DNA from: Unio delphinus
Taxonomy: Eukaryota; Mollusca; Bivalvia; Unionida; Unionidae
Assembly: GCA_029339505.1 (NCBI GenBank)
Contig: JAQISU010000166.1
Coordinates: 1,523,501-1,587,500, forward strand
DNA length: 64,000 bases
Reading direction: 5' to 3'
Part shown: piece by piece, positions 13,916-28,291 of the stretch
Position numbering within the stretch: the first letter of the stretch is position 1
Layout: every line of letters begins with the position of its first letter
The notes under the pieces: generated by a model
Seen by the model: the letters and a program-made list of their open reading frames with translations, nothing else
Told to the model about the DNA's origin: nothing
Databases searched by the model: none
Translations under genes and position numbers: made by a program

Positions 13916-14660
13916 ATTGTTCCAGAGATACCATTGCTTATTGCATTATTCAATGCCCAATCAGTAGGATCACCGAAAATGTGCACAGAAATAGTTATAT
14001 CAACGACCAGAATATCGACGTCTTCTTTCTGCCAGAAACATGGCTAAAAACATCAGGCGATGAGCCCAAGTGCGCGGATTTAACGACCACCGCTTACTCC
14101 ATCAAGTCGTTCCCTCACCCCCCCCCACCCCCACCTCCCGAAGGTAAAATTGCTGTCATCATAAAGAATTCCATGATAAAATATCTTATGTACAATACAA
14201 CCTTCAATTTCTGCCACACATCGTTTGAACTAGTCCAAACAACACTCACACTGGAACAAAGGTCGGGCCATTTTTTTCTGTCTCTATCGCCCTCCTCCTA
14301 GTAGAAAAAACAAGCTGACTAAATCTCTATTTTTGGAGCAGTATCCGAATTGTCTGGAGTATGGAAATTCGATAGGTGGCAACCTAATTATTCTTGGCGA
14401 TTTCAACTTTTACTTTTACTGCCCTGGACACCAATACACTTCACAACCCCTAGATTCCATTCATGTGTTCAACCTTAAACAGTCAGTCAACCAACCCACT
14501 CATAAACTTTGTCACATTTTAGACTGGATTCGTCATAGACCTGATGATAATATTCTGCAATCCACCCTTGTATCCCACGAACGTGCATCAGATCACAACT
14601 GCGTTATATGCCATCTAGACTATCAATCCCTAACCCTCCACCTTTATTTGCTACTAAGAG
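13916..14660 (+). pseudogene. LINE apurinic/apyrimidinic-type endonuclease remnant
   Basis: The endonuclease nicks target DNA to prime reverse transcription. Visible pieces in order are LLIALFNAQSVGSP (N-terminal Asn motif of the EEP fold) near 13935, NIDVFFLPETWL (catalytic Glu block) near 14010, a poly-proline stretch caused by a C-run at 14120-14140, IILGDFNF near 14390 (the GDFN motif), and SDHNCVICHL near 14589 (the C-terminal SDH motif). These lie in at least three frames, so the protein is broken by frameshifts and stops. The motif order and spacing match the family well; the exact clade is less certain. Confidence 0.85.
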
Positions 14661-15179
14661 AAACCGCCGTATGATAAATAGAACCAAACTAATGCATGAC
14701 ATCCAAGAAAACATTACAACTTGCTCACCTCCTACAGCAGAACAACTCGATAACTGCCTGCGTTCATTGCTTGAAAAACATGCCCCAGCTACCCAGTGCA
14801 GAGTATCAATAAAAACGTCTTTCCACTAGACTCACTATTCATAAACAAAGCTATGAAGCCGCTAAGAAGAACGTCACAAACATAGTCTATTTAGCCAAAT
14901 TATCCCACTACAGTACTATGATCACGGAGAGTTCAAGCTGCAATGAGCTATTCGAGATAACTAACATACTAATATCAAGGAACAAATATTCACCACTTTC
15001 AACTACCTCCCCTCCAGTAGACCTTCCGGACCTATTGCCAAATTTCTTCCGTGACAAAGTACAAACCATTAGAGATACGCTTGACAACACAATATCAATT
15101 GACTCGTTGTCACCATACAGTTACAATACAGAATTTCAGTGACAACCATTAAGAGCATTTGACCCTGTCTCTATGGATT

Positions 15180-16550
15180 TAGTAAGGAAAATCGTGATGA
15201 AGAGTGCACCAAAGACACGTGATCTTGATCCAATTCCAACATCACTGCTGCTTGAGAGTTTAGACCCAATATTGCCTTTCTTAACTGATGTTATTAATAT
15301 ATATCTCTCATCCGGAGAATTCCCCTCATTTTCCAAACTGCCATCGTAAAGAAACGACTGAAGAGATCAACACCTGACCATAACGATTTCAAAAATTACC
15401 GCCCAGTTTTTAATCTCTCGTTCATTTCAAAAATCGCAGAAAACGTTTGTTCTAACCCAACTTATATATCTCATTTGCATTCAAACAATTTTTTTTGTAA
15501 TGTACAGGCTGCATATCGCCCTTGCCACAGTACTAAAATTACTCTTCTGAAAGTAATTAATGTCATTATATCTGCTATGGATAGCGGAAAGATTACAGTC
15601 CTCACCCTCCTTGATTTTTCTGCAGCATTTTACACAATATACCATGATATATTATTTCACCGTCTCCAGCATGTATTTGACATTCACAATACAGTGGTTA
15701 AGTCCTATTTAGTCAAAAGGACTCAACTGGTATCTACAAATGGAATAAACTCCAGCCTAGATGATCTATCTTGTGGTGTTCACAGGGTTCTATTCTTGGA
15801 CCTGTTCTCTTCATTATATACACTCGGCCCCTCTCAAGTGTCATATATCATCACTCAGTGTCTCACCAATGGTACGCTGATGACACCCAAATATACAAGT
15901 CTAGCCACCCAATTGAAGTTGATGCTATCATCCAAGGAATAGACAGGTGTATTTCTCATGTGAAATTATGGATGACACGTAAAAAGCTGCCGATGAATGA
16001 TGATAAAAACTGAGGCTTTTCTGATCGCAGCAAAAAGACTTTTTCATTCACATCCTTTACATCAAACACTAAATATCAACACTAAATGTACACAGTCAGT
16101 ACAAAACCTAAGTGTTCCTCATGACGATACTCTCACATCGTATCAACATGTCATGAACATATGCAGGACTGCATATTTTGAGCTGAGACGCATCAGCTCC
16201 ATTCTCAAATATCTTTCAGTTGATGCCACTAAAACACTTGTGTGTTCCTTAGTACTTTCAAGACAAAACTAGTGTAACTCAATTCTGTCTGGTTTGTTTC
16301 AATATCTACTCCAGAAACTTCAAAAAGTTCAAAACACAGCTGGTTGGATCATCTTTGGAGTACCACGATCATAGCACACCTACCCACTGCTCAGTTTCCT
16401 ACACTGGATATCCATTCGATCCAGAATCAAACACAAAATTTGTTCTCTTTGATACGTTTCACTGACAGATTCCAGTCCAGCAAACCTATCCGGCCTCACC
16501 CGTGTCTACACATCAGCAACATACTTACGCTCTTCTTCTGACAATCGTAT
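15180..16550 (+). pseudogene. LINE reverse transcriptase remnant
   Basis: The RT copies element RNA into DNA at the nicked target. Recognisable blocks are PFLTDVINIYLSSGEFP (15270-15325), QAAYRPCHST (15505), LTLLDFSAAF with the first catalytic Asp (15603), GSILGPVLFIIYTRPLSS (15786) and YADDTQIY, the catalytic box (15873). Downstream come an IDRCISHVKLWM thumb-like segment and decayed C-terminal sequence up to about 16540. Frames change between blocks, and the 155- and 80-codon frames overlap in different phases. YADDTQ(I/L)Y is characteristic of the CR1/L2/Daphne assemblage. Confidence 0.88.
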
Positions 16551-16851
16551 ATTCATTGTTCCCACTATGAAAACGAAGTCATATGGATAACTTTCTTTTG
16601 CATTCCACTGAATTGCCCATTGAAATTAGACACAAAGACACGGTGATCCCTTTCAAGATTGCTCAAAAACATTACATTTTTCGACTGCAAGAACAAACGT
16701 AAAGACCTAATAATGTTACGTACCTTAAACATTTCAGCATTTATATGTTTTCCAATTTCATGGTTTTTGTTTTCTTGTTTTTCTGTAGACATATCATTAT
16801 AGATGTTGTAAAGCGCTTGGAGCTTCTAAAGATTGGGCCCTATACAAAGTC

Positions 16852-16893
<42 letters not shown>

Positions 16894-16990
16894 TGCGCTA
16901 TAACCATGGGATGATGCTGCGCTATGACCATGGGGATTATCATATATCATGCTACATCCATGGGTATCATATGTCAAGCCATGAAATGAG
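16894..16990 (+). repeat. Short ~25-50-bp tandem units after the LINE tail
   Basis: GCGCTATAACCATGG, GCGCTATGACCATGG and GCTACATCCATGGGTATC follow one another directly after the (ATT)n tail. It is a small degenerate array abutting the LINE 3' end. Confidence 0.6.
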
Positions 16991-17561
16991 TCACTCAACT
17001 TTACGACATTTAACATTTTAATATTACTTTTTGTACATATATCAGCAAATAATAATTAATTATATATTAGTATATTATCCATATTTATTTTGCTGCGTGA
17101 AATGCGGATCTTGCCTTACATTCTTGTAAAAGCAAGAAGGTGTGAAACAAGTTTCAGTTCAAGGAAGAAATTTTTAAAGTACAATACGAATTTTCAAGTT
17201 GCGATCTTCAGTACTCTAAATTAAGCTCAGAACATTCGTACTTAGTGTTCTGTAAATGTTTAATACAGGAGACAAACTTATAAGTGGCAAGTATTTACGG
17301 TAATTTTCTATTATATGTGTCAAAACTACATCCTCCGTTCTGTTAATGAGACTTATAATCATTTGCAATTAGCAACACGCCCTGCAATTTGCAACACGCC
17401 CTGTCGAAAGCTTGAAATCTGAAATACTTGTGCGCTATGTTGACGAATTTGAAAAGAAAATATTCACCACACATATCTACCTGATTATGAGAGAACCAAA
17501 TTAGTCAGGTAATTGACACATCTGAGGATCCTGTTTATGCTAAAACTCTTTAAAAATGACC

Positions 17562-17882
17562 GTTATTGACGAGGCGCCTGTGATTACTTTAGCACAATCT
17601 GGAACACGACAACAACACAATCATACCGTAGTTTAGAAGCATACTGGCTGTCAAAAGAACTAAGTTACTATACACTAGCCTATTTTCTTCAAACTTCCCG
17701 CCCTTCTGACCCGCAGGAAAACTTAGTCGTCTGCACTTATCAAACGTAATCTTGTAATGTATATATTGCCTCTCCAATGTTTCCCCATCCTAAATCTCCA
17801 CGTTTTCAAATAGCTTGTTTCATTGCTTTAACGGATTTAATTATTGTGTTTGGCTCCTTGGAGGGCTGTGATCCCTTATTTA
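17562..17882 (-). repeat. Unrecognised ~320-bp dispersed repeat, copy 1
   Basis: One of three copies (others at 27470-27792 and 47540-47862), all in the same orientation. All share AAACTTCCCGCCCTT near the middle, flanked by related sequence for 100-150 bp on each side; similarity stops abruptly outside. A minus-strand frame (17589-17777, 62 codons) contains SFPAGQKGGKFEEN followed by a hydrophobic run. Related peptides occur in the other two copies. No terminal inverted repeats or target duplications were seen. It could be a transposon fragment or a scattered exon of a multicopy membrane-protein gene; function unknown. Confidence 0.75.
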
Positions 17883-18950
17883 GTCTGCATGACACGTCTT
17901 AGCACTGCATGTGAATGGTCCGTACTAATCTACAAAACAGAGAATACGCAGGTGCCTTCCATGAAATTTAAAAATGTCATAGAAAAGCTCTATAGAAAAA
18001 AAAGCTGATGGCCCCAAGCATATGGCATATGTTCATTTATAAAGACGAAAAGAAAAAAAAAACCTACTCACAATTTATCTTGGATATTTCTAATTAAGGA
18101 TAGCGTTTGTGAAAATGTCTGGTAAAGCGTCTGTTTCGCAAAAATGAGAGGTATTGTTGTGACCTGTTATCATTTTTATCTGCTTGAACATTTCACAGTT
18201 TATTAAAAAAAATGCATGCAACAAATTTTGTATAAACGTATCTAAGCATCCTTTTAATTTTCAATGGTTTTAAGTAAGACAAAATTAGTTAAAAACCCTT
18301 CTAAGTGCAAATGTCATGAAATAAAATTTAAAGTATTAAATGTGTTCTATGTTCTCTCTTTAGTTCATTAGGATAAAATGTTATGGATTTTAATTAATAG
18401 GAACAGTCCAACATTATATATATACTATAATGTCGTTCATTTCTTCTATGGATTATATCAAATGCTATGTACAAAGTTTTCTGTACACACTTTAATGGTA
18501 TATGTTCACTAACTCACATATAATTAAAATGATTACGTATCTAAAAAAATTGCGCGCAAAAAATAATATCTTACGAATTTTTCAATTGAATACTATTTTA
18601 AATGGCAGTTTTTGTGTTCATTAAGTAGTACTTGATACATGCTTTCATCCTACTTGACAAAATAATATAAATATGTTGTATCCTTGTACATCGATATTAT
18701 CTGACACTTCCGTTTATCACATTAGTATTGCTTACGTAAATAGACATGTATCCTAATTTCGTATAGTCGTACAATGTGCAATAACACTGTAATTCTAGGA
18801 AAGCCATACTAATTAAAACATCTGAATTCATTTCAAAGCCATTTCACTATAGCGCGGTGTGGTTTGCTCAAATTAAATCTGTATTTCATGACACGACAAA
18901 TGGAACCTTACACCTGTACTCATTGTAAATAAAATCAGAAATCTATCACA
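17883..18950. other. Unique AT-rich stretch
   Basis: No array, transposon motif or convincing reading frame was found. Confidence 0.4.
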
Positions 18951-18954
18951 TTAC

Positions 18955-19262
18955 AAGCAGAATCTTACATTTGTTGTACTTGAAAGTCATACATTTATTG
19001 TACGTACTGGGAATATTTTACTTGTGGTACTTATGGGAAATATTAAATTTGTGAGTAATTATTAGAAATATTACACTTGTGGTACGTGTTGGAAATATTA
19101 CACTTGAGGTACGTGTTGGAAATATTACACTTATTGTACTTATTGGACATATTACACTTCCTGTACTTATTGCAAATATTACACGCGTCGTACTTAATGA
19201 AAATAGTACGCTTGTATTTACTGGAAATATTACACTTATTATACTTATTTGAAATTAATTTG
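18955..19262. repeat. 27-bp minisatellite, 8-10 copies
   Basis: GAAATATTACACTTGTGGTA followed by CTTATTG-like sequence repeats every 27 bp, most clearly from 19040 to 19260. The open frames on both strands follow from the 9-codon period. Confidence 0.88.
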
Positions 19263-19989
19263 ACAAGGCTCACACAATTATTGCGCTCGGTTCATACATT
19301 TTATCTGAAATGAACGCTAATGTAATGACCTCTACTTATTGGTGAATATTTGGTCACGACTATCGGCATCAATTTTATTCAATCTTGAGCTTACATTTTA
19401 TTCATTTGTCTTTTAATACTTTTCATTTGTTAGAAAAGGCTCATTGAAGAGTGAAATTTCTTTTAAAACTCCTGGCAGAAATTTACTTGTTTTTAAAGAG
19501 TGTTTACAACGCCTTTTTTGGTTATACAATTCTAATTGTTAATCGAGTGCCTGATAGAATGATGTCATTAATAGCACAAAAAAAACTATTCCCACCATAA
19601 AATACACTCCTTAAGCACATGCATATCCTGTTATCTTTAATTATTTATAAAAGACTGATCACTGTTCCTTTTTCTGCAATCTCTGCAATTTTAGGTTTGT
19701 ATTTTTTGTTGTTGTTCTTGTTACAATAATGTTTTGGGGTGTTACAAACACAGAAAGAAAAATGTATACCTGTTGTAAAATCTTGCGATTTTTCTGAATA
19801 TATCCGAAAATTCGAAAAGTTATTTCAAAGAAACTCTATCTAAGGTTTGTTATTTTTAATTATCATTTCTTATTTACGATCCTTTATCAAATACGAAATC
19901 TCTCAAGGCATGACCTGCTTGAGTAATTTACATAAGAAATACAATGTTATATACGAATACAGATATTACATGGCTTTAAGATGCGAACA

Positions 19990-20345
19990 ATATAGTCAAG
20001 TTCGTCGATGGAAACAGGAAGCTGTAACGATGGAAAGGTAGTGTTAAACTTATCGATGGAAACATAAAGATGTTCACACAAGAAAGTGTAGTGAAACTCA
20101 ATACAAACATGATGATGATCATGAAAAAGAAAGGGTATTCAGGGTTTTTGATTAAAAAAGGAAAATGTTCACAAAAAGAAGGGAAGTCAGGTTCATCGAT
20201 GGAAATAGATAGATGTTACGCAAAAAAATGGTAGTATCAAATTCATCGATGGAAACAGGACGATATTGAAAAAAACAAGGTAGTCCTTTTCTTCGATAGA
20301 AATATGATGATGTTTAATCGAGAAATTGTAGTGTCAGTAACATTG
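19990..20345. repeat. Old degenerate ~60-bp tandem repeat
   Basis: TCATCGATGGAAACA-like segments recur five to six times (near 20002, 20052, 20192, 20243 and 20293), joined by similar AGATGTTCAC and GTAGT segments. Confidence 0.55.
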
Positions 20346-20599
20346 ATTGAAAGATTATATGGTTCCTTAATATTGTAAAATCGAATTATTTTAGAAAGAC
20401 GAAGGCGAAATGGGGGATGGGGGCACGTCGAAAACCTTGGATGAAGAATTCAATACAGTCAGGACGAAAACAGGCATAGTTTTCCAATATGTTTAAACAA
20501 CACATTCATATGTCGCATTATCAAAGAAAGCATATAATTCAGATACGTTTTAAGTGTTTTGCTTCAGTTTCAAAACAGATTTCAAAAACTTAGTAAATA

Positions 20600-21470
20600 T
20601 AGGCGGCATTAATGCAGTATGTGGAATATTCATTAAAGTAAGAATTAATGCAGTATGCGGAATATTCATTAAAGTAAAAATTAATGCAGTATGCGGAATA
20701 TTCATTAAAGTAAGAATTAATGCAGTGTGATGTAAATTCATTAAACGTAAGAACTAATGTAGTATGAAATATATTCATTAAAAATTACGATTAATGAAGT
20801 GTGTGGTATTTTCATTAAAATTAAGGATTAATGCAGTGTGAGGTAAATTCATTAAAAGTTAAGATTAATGCAAATATGCGGTATATTCATTAATTGTAAG
20901 AAGCAATACAGTGTGAGGTATATTCATTTAAAGTAAGGATTAATTCAGTGTGAGGTAAACTCATTAAAAGTAAGAATTAATACAGTGTCAGGTTTATTCA
21001 TTAAAAATTAAGATTTATTCAGTATGAAGTAAACTCATTAAAAGTAAGAATTAATACTGTGTAAGGTTTTTTCATTACAAATTCAGATTTATTCAGTGTG
21101 TGGAAACTCATTAAGGAGTAAGAATTAATACAGTGTTAGGTTTAGTCGTTAAAAACTCAGATTAATTCAGAGTTAGGTAAACTCATTAAAAGTAAGAATT
21201 AATGCAGTGTCAGGTTTATTCATTAAAAGTAATAATTTATACAGTGTGAGGTTTATTCATCAAGAGTCAGATTAATTCAGTGTAATGTAAATTCGTCAAA
21301 AGTAAAGATTAATGCACTGTGAGGTAAATTCATTAAACGTGAAGATTAATGCATTGTGATGTATGTCCATTAAACACTGTTATGGGAAAGATGAGTTAAC
21401 AACTATGAATTATATTGATTATGCATATTGCATGAATGATTAATGCAGTGTGATTTGTATTCATTACGAG
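20600..21470. repeat. 36-38-bp minisatellite, about 23 copies
   Basis: The units combine ATTAATGCAGTGTGAGGTA and ATTCATTAAAAGTAAGA. The first copies are the most regular (36 bp); later copies drift to 37-38 bp. The short minus-strand frames here are repeat products. Confidence 0.92.
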
Positions 21471-21547
21471 ATAATATTGAAAGGTTAAAAATTGATTTCT
21501 GCATATTGAAATAGAACTCTAATAACTGTGTACTTCTGAAGGGTGTC

Positions 21548-23345
<1,798 letters not shown>

Positions 23346-23569
23346 TATTTTACATACAATGCAAGGAAGTCGATGAATTGGGGAGGGTTAATATATGGCA
23401 TTCAACAATTATTTTATGACACTCTTTTGCCACTCATCGAAACTTCAATGAAAATGTTATCAGCACGTACTTCTGAATGGGCGATAAAGTTTGTTCGTTA
23501 TATTATAGTATTCTGAATTAATAATAATAACAATAATAATAGAAATAATAATATTTATAATGATGATGC

Positions 23570-23570
23570 A

Positions 23571-23645
<75 letters not shown>
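23570..23645. repeat. (AAT)n(ATT)n palindromic microsatellite
   Basis: About twelve AAT units are followed directly by about thirteen ATT units. The tract is a near-perfect inverted repeat of two 37-nt arms with no spacer, able to fold into one long hairpin or cruciform. Confidence 0.93.
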
Positions 23646-23649
23646 GAAT

Positions 23650-24025
23650 GAACAACAAAACTTTTTTAACTATTTATCTTCTCCGTTAAGAATAAAATCT
23701 CAGCATATTCAAATTTACAAATTAAAGGTACTATTTTCGAGAAGAAAAACATCTTTTCTCAATTTTTACATAATTGTTTACTATTTACATATTTTATTGA
23801 ATAAACGACATTGCTTATTACACGCATTTCTTTTTTTTAGCTGAGAAATGGGTTATCGCACTGCTGGTAGAGAAAACAGTCTGTTCAAAGGGGTCATCGC
23901 ACTATTGGTGGACAGAACATACTGACCCACGAAAAGAGATCGTCGCACTAGCGGTGGACAGAACAGAATGACCCCTCAACTGTTGAATGATATTAGGAGG
24001 ATTAATTTAAGTATTGAATTATTAG
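23650..24025. other. Mostly unique sequence between arrays
   Basis: Near 23843-23965 three related segments (GGGTTATCGCACTGCTGGT, GGTCATCGCACTATTGGTGG, ATCGTCGCACTAGCGGTGG) form a small ~55-bp repeat. Nothing else was recognised. Confidence 0.5.
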
Positions 24026-24029
24026 AATC

Positions 24030-26880
24030 AATATTAAGGAAGTATTTTTGCATACTGTATTATTATAGTCAATATTAAGTAAGTATTTGGCACACTGTAT
24101 TATTAGAATCAACATTAAGTATAATGCACACTGTATTATTAGAGTCAACATTAAGTAAGTATTTGGCATACTGTATTATTAGAGTCAATATTAAGTAAGT
24201 ATTTGGCACACTGTATTATTAGAATCAATATTAAGTATAATGCACACTGTATTATTAGAGTCAATATTAAGCAAGTATTTGGCACACTGGATTATTAGAG
24301 TCAACATTAAGTAAGTATTTGGCATACTGTATTATTAGAGTCAATATTAAGCAAGTATTTGGCACACTGTATTATTAGAGTCAATATAAAGTAAGTATTT
24401 GGCATACTGTATTATTAGAGTCAATATTAAGTAAGTATTTGGCACACTGCATTATTAGAGTCAATATTAAGTAAGTATTTGGCACACTGTATTATTAGAG
24501 TCAATATTAAGTATTTGACACACTGTATTATTAGTATCAATATTAAGTATTTGACACACTGTATTATTAGTATCAATATTAAGTATCTGACACACTGTAT
24601 TATTAGAATCAACATTAAGTATAATGCACACTGTATTATTAGAGTCAATATTAAGCAAGTATTTGGCACACTGGATTATTAGAGTCAACATTATGTAAGT
24701 ATTTGGCATACTGTATTATTATAGTCAATATTAAGTAAGTATTTGGCACACTGTATTATTAGAATCAACATTAAGTATAATGCACACTGTATTATTAGAG
24801 TCAATATTAAGCAAGTATTTGGCACACTGGATTATTAGAGTCAACATTATGTAAGTATTTGGTACACTGTATTATTAGAGTCAATATTAAGTAAGTATTT
24901 GGCATACTGTATTATTAGAGTCAATATTAAGTAAGTATTTGGCACACTGTATTATTAGAGTCAATATTAAGTAAGTATTTGGCACACTGTATTATTAGAG
25001 TCAATATTAAGTATTTGACACACTGTATTATTAGTATCAATATTAAGTATTTGAAACACTGTATTATTAGTATCAATATTAAGTATCTGACACACTGTAT
25101 TATTAGAATCAACATTAAGTATAATGCACACTGTATTATTAGAGTCAATATTAAGCAAGTATTTGGCACACTGTATTATTAGAGTCAACATTAAGTAAGT
25201 ATTTGGCATACTGTATTATTAGAGTCAATATTAAGTAAGTATTTGGCACACTGTATTATTAGAGTCAATATTAAGTATCTGACACACTGTATTATTAGTA
25301 TCAATATTAAGTATTTGACACACTGTATTATTAGTATCAATATTAAGTATCTGACACACTGTATTATTAGAATCAACATTAAGTATAATGCACACTGCAT
25401 TTTTAGAGTCAATATTAAGCAAGTATTTGGCATACTGTATTGTTATACTTAATCTTAAGTAAATATTTCGCACACTGTATTATTAGAGTCAATATTAAGT
25501 AAGTATTTGGCATACTGTATTATTAGAGTCAATATTAAGTAAGTATTTGGTACACTGTATTATTAGAGTCAATATTAAGTAAGTATTTGGCATACTGTAT
25601 TATTAGAGTCAATATTAAGTAAGTATTTGGCATACTGTATTGTTATACTCAATCTTAAGTAAGTATTTGGCACACTGTATTATTAGTATCAATATTAAGT
25701 ATTTGTGCATAATGTAGTATTATAGACAATATTAAGTATTTGGCACTCTATATTATTAGTATCAATATTAAGTATTTGGCACACTGTACTATTAGTATCA
25801 ATATTAAGTATTTGGCACACTGTACTATTAGTATCATTATTAAGTATTTGACACACTGTATTATTAGAATCAACATAAAGTATTTTGCACACTGTATTAT
25901 TAGAATCAATATTAATTATTTGGCACACTGAAATATTAAAACCAATATTAAGTAAGTATTTTGCGTATTGTACTTTAGAATCAATGTTAAGTAGGTATTT
26001 TACAGCTAACTATACGAACCAATATTACGCACCAATTTTGTATATTGTACTTTGTACTATATTTTAATCAATCTTTAGTACGTATGTTGTATATTGTACT
26101 ATTAGACACACTATTAAGTACCTATTTTCAATATTATACTATTTTAATCAATATTTAATACGTATTGTGTATATTATTATAATATTATAATCAATATTTA
26201 ATACGAATGTTATATATTGTACTATTATAATCAATATTTAATACGTATTTTGTATATGATACTATTATAATCAATATTTAGTACGTATTTTGTATATTGT
26301 ACTATTATAATCAATATTAAGTACGTATGTTCAATATTGTACTATCATAATCAATATTTAACATGTGTGTTGTATATTAAACTATTATAATCAATATTTA
26401 GTAATTAATTTGCATATTATAAAATTATAATCAATATTTAGTACGTATTTTCAATATTGTACTATTTTAATCAATATTTAATATGCATGTTGTGTATTGT
26501 ACTATTATAATCAATATTAAGTACGTATGTTCAATATTGTACTATTATAATCAATATTTAATATGTGTGTTGTATATTATAATATTATAATCAATATTTA
26601 GTACGTATTTTGTATATTAGTGAAACCAATATTAAGTAATTATTTTGCGTATTGTACTTTATAATCAATGTTAAGTAGGCATTTTACAGCTAACTATAGG
26701 AACCAATATTATGGATCTATTTTGTATATTGTACTATTTTAATCAATATTTAGTATGCCTTTTGTATATTGTACTATTAGAATCAATATTTAATACGTAT
26801 TTTGTCTATTGTATTATCAGACACACTATTAACTACGTACTTTCAATATTATACTATTAGCATCAATAAGGCACTTCAGA
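24030..26880. repeat. 40-bp satellite array with higher-order repeats
   Basis: The basic 40-bp unit contains GTAAGTATTTGGCACACTGT and ATTATTAGAGTCAATATTAA. 36-bp variants lack four bases (AGTATTTGACACACTG and AGTATAATGCACACTG types). From about 24420 the same order of 40- and 36-bp variants recurs 500 bp later (24421-24680 against 24921-25180) and again with a 264-bp shift near 25191. From about 26060 the units diverge to a TACTATTATAATCAATATTT / ATACGTATTTTGTATATTG form. The ~80-codon minus frames repeat with the higher-order unit and are not genes. Confidence 0.95.
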
Positions 26881-26925
26881 TTCTAAGAGTAAAGATTTAA
26901 TCAGTATATGTAGAAAGTTTAATTT

Positions 26926-27024
26926 GGAATGTATGTATGTATGTATGTATGTATGTATGTATGTATGTATGTATGTATGTATGTATGTATGTATGTATGT
27001 ATGTATGTTTGTATGTATGTATGT
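26926..27024. repeat. (TATG)n tetranucleotide microsatellite
   Basis: About 24 copies of the tetranucleotide with one interruption near 27008. Confidence 0.97.
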
Positions 27025-27469
27025 TACATTAAAACAATCATGACCATACGGTGCTGAATTACAATATTTTCGAAAAAGATCATCACCGAAAATAAGGACT
27101 GCATAGCTGCAATGAAATGTAAATATGCATTTCTACTTATCGTCTGAAGAAGAGGCACCAATTTTTGATACATAATTGTAAGTACATTCAAGGACTCTAG
27201 AATTCTAATGCTTCTTTTGATGTTTCATTCCAATGATTACTCATGTCAGATAAATGAGTATCCAAACAAAATCGATACATTTATCCTAAAGAAGTGCAGG
27301 TTAAATGTACATAATTTGCTATAATTTCAAACTTAAAGGACAAGAGTAACGAGACGTTAAGATATTAACAAATGTCACTCCATCTGCTCGAAACACCCTA
27401 TTGATTTGCACTTCAGTTAGTTTCACTAAAGAAAAGCATGGGGCAAATTGCCAGATAGACATTGCTGTC

Positions 27470-27792
27470 GTTGATAGGGCGTCTGAGACCACTTTTACTA
27501 AATCCAGAAAATGAAAACAACACAATTATAACGTAATTTAAAAGCATAATAGCTGACAAGAGAAGTAAGTTTCTATACACTGGCGTATTTTCTTCAAACT
27601 TCCCGCCCTTTTGACCCTTGGGAAAACTCAACCGTCAACGCTTATCTAATGCAATTCCGTAAAGTAGATATTGCCCCCGCTAAATTTTTCTTGGCCTTAA
27701 GCTATGTGTTTTCAATGTGCTCTGTTTCTGTGCCTTACCAGGTTTTATTACTTTGTTTAGTTTCCTTAAAGGCTGTAATCCATTCTTAGGCC
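27470..27792 (-). repeat. Unrecognised ~320-bp dispersed repeat, copy 2
   Basis: Same family as 17562-17882 and 47540-47862. The minus frame 27413-27631 contains GQKGGKFEENTPVYRN followed by LLLLSAIMLLNYVIIVLFSF, a 20-residue uninterrupted hydrophobic segment long enough to cross a membrane. Past this point a one-base shift relative to copy 3 moves the reading to another frame (27319-27525). The adjacent 300 bp on either side are not shared with the other copies. Confidence 0.75.
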
Positions 27793-28290
27793 TAAAATAC
27801 ATAAAACCTTCCGCGGAAGGGATGGTTTAATGTTAATTCTTTGGATTCTTGTGATGAAGTGCACAAAGTTTAAAAATGTATTAAATTTGGAAGATGGCTT
27901 ATGCCCTTGGTAGTAAAATTAAATGCTTTCAAATATGAACGTGCTACAATTTCAATGGCATCATCTGCTTCTTTTGTGTAGAGTTTGTTGATATTTGTAA
28001 TGTTTGCCTCTTATTTCTAACCCACGAAAGGTTTATGTAAATTTTCCTGAAATAGTCCTATTTAATAGATTTACTGCTCAAATCTTTAATTTTTTTTAAA
28101 TGTACGTTGGACACAAGAAGCTGCGTTTCTAAAAAAATAAAAAAAAAAAAAGAAACAAAACGTTTTTGTTCCTATTATCTAATATTGGCATCCTTCAATC
28201 TCTAAAGATTATAGAGTTGACCTATGAAGTAGTCATTTAATTGACTTTTTGTTCCACTCCAGTCGTAAAATATAACCGAATAGAGACTAA
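27793..28290. other. Unique AT-rich stretch
   Basis: It contains an A-rich run at 28131-28160. No gene or repeat was recognised. Confidence 0.4.
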
Positions 28291-28291
28291 A

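Larger units (their letters stand above)
13850..16893 (+). mobile_element. Decayed CR1/L2-like non-LTR retrotransposon (LINE)
   Basis: Endonuclease and reverse-transcriptase fragments follow each other in the expected order on the plus strand in shifting frames. They lead into an AAAGCGCTTGGAGC... 3' end and an (ATT)n tail at 16856-16892. Such an end (small hairpin-like sequence with an AAGCGCT core plus short repeat tail) is typical of CR1/L2-group LINEs. The 5' boundary was not determined; no ORF1 protein was seen. Many stops and frameshifts make it non-functional. A second, truncated copy of the same 3' end lies at 30455-30800. Confidence 0.85.

Noticed and set aside
24030..26880. CRISPR-like array
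   Set aside because: The units are contiguous direct repeats without unique spacers, in a eukaryotic context.
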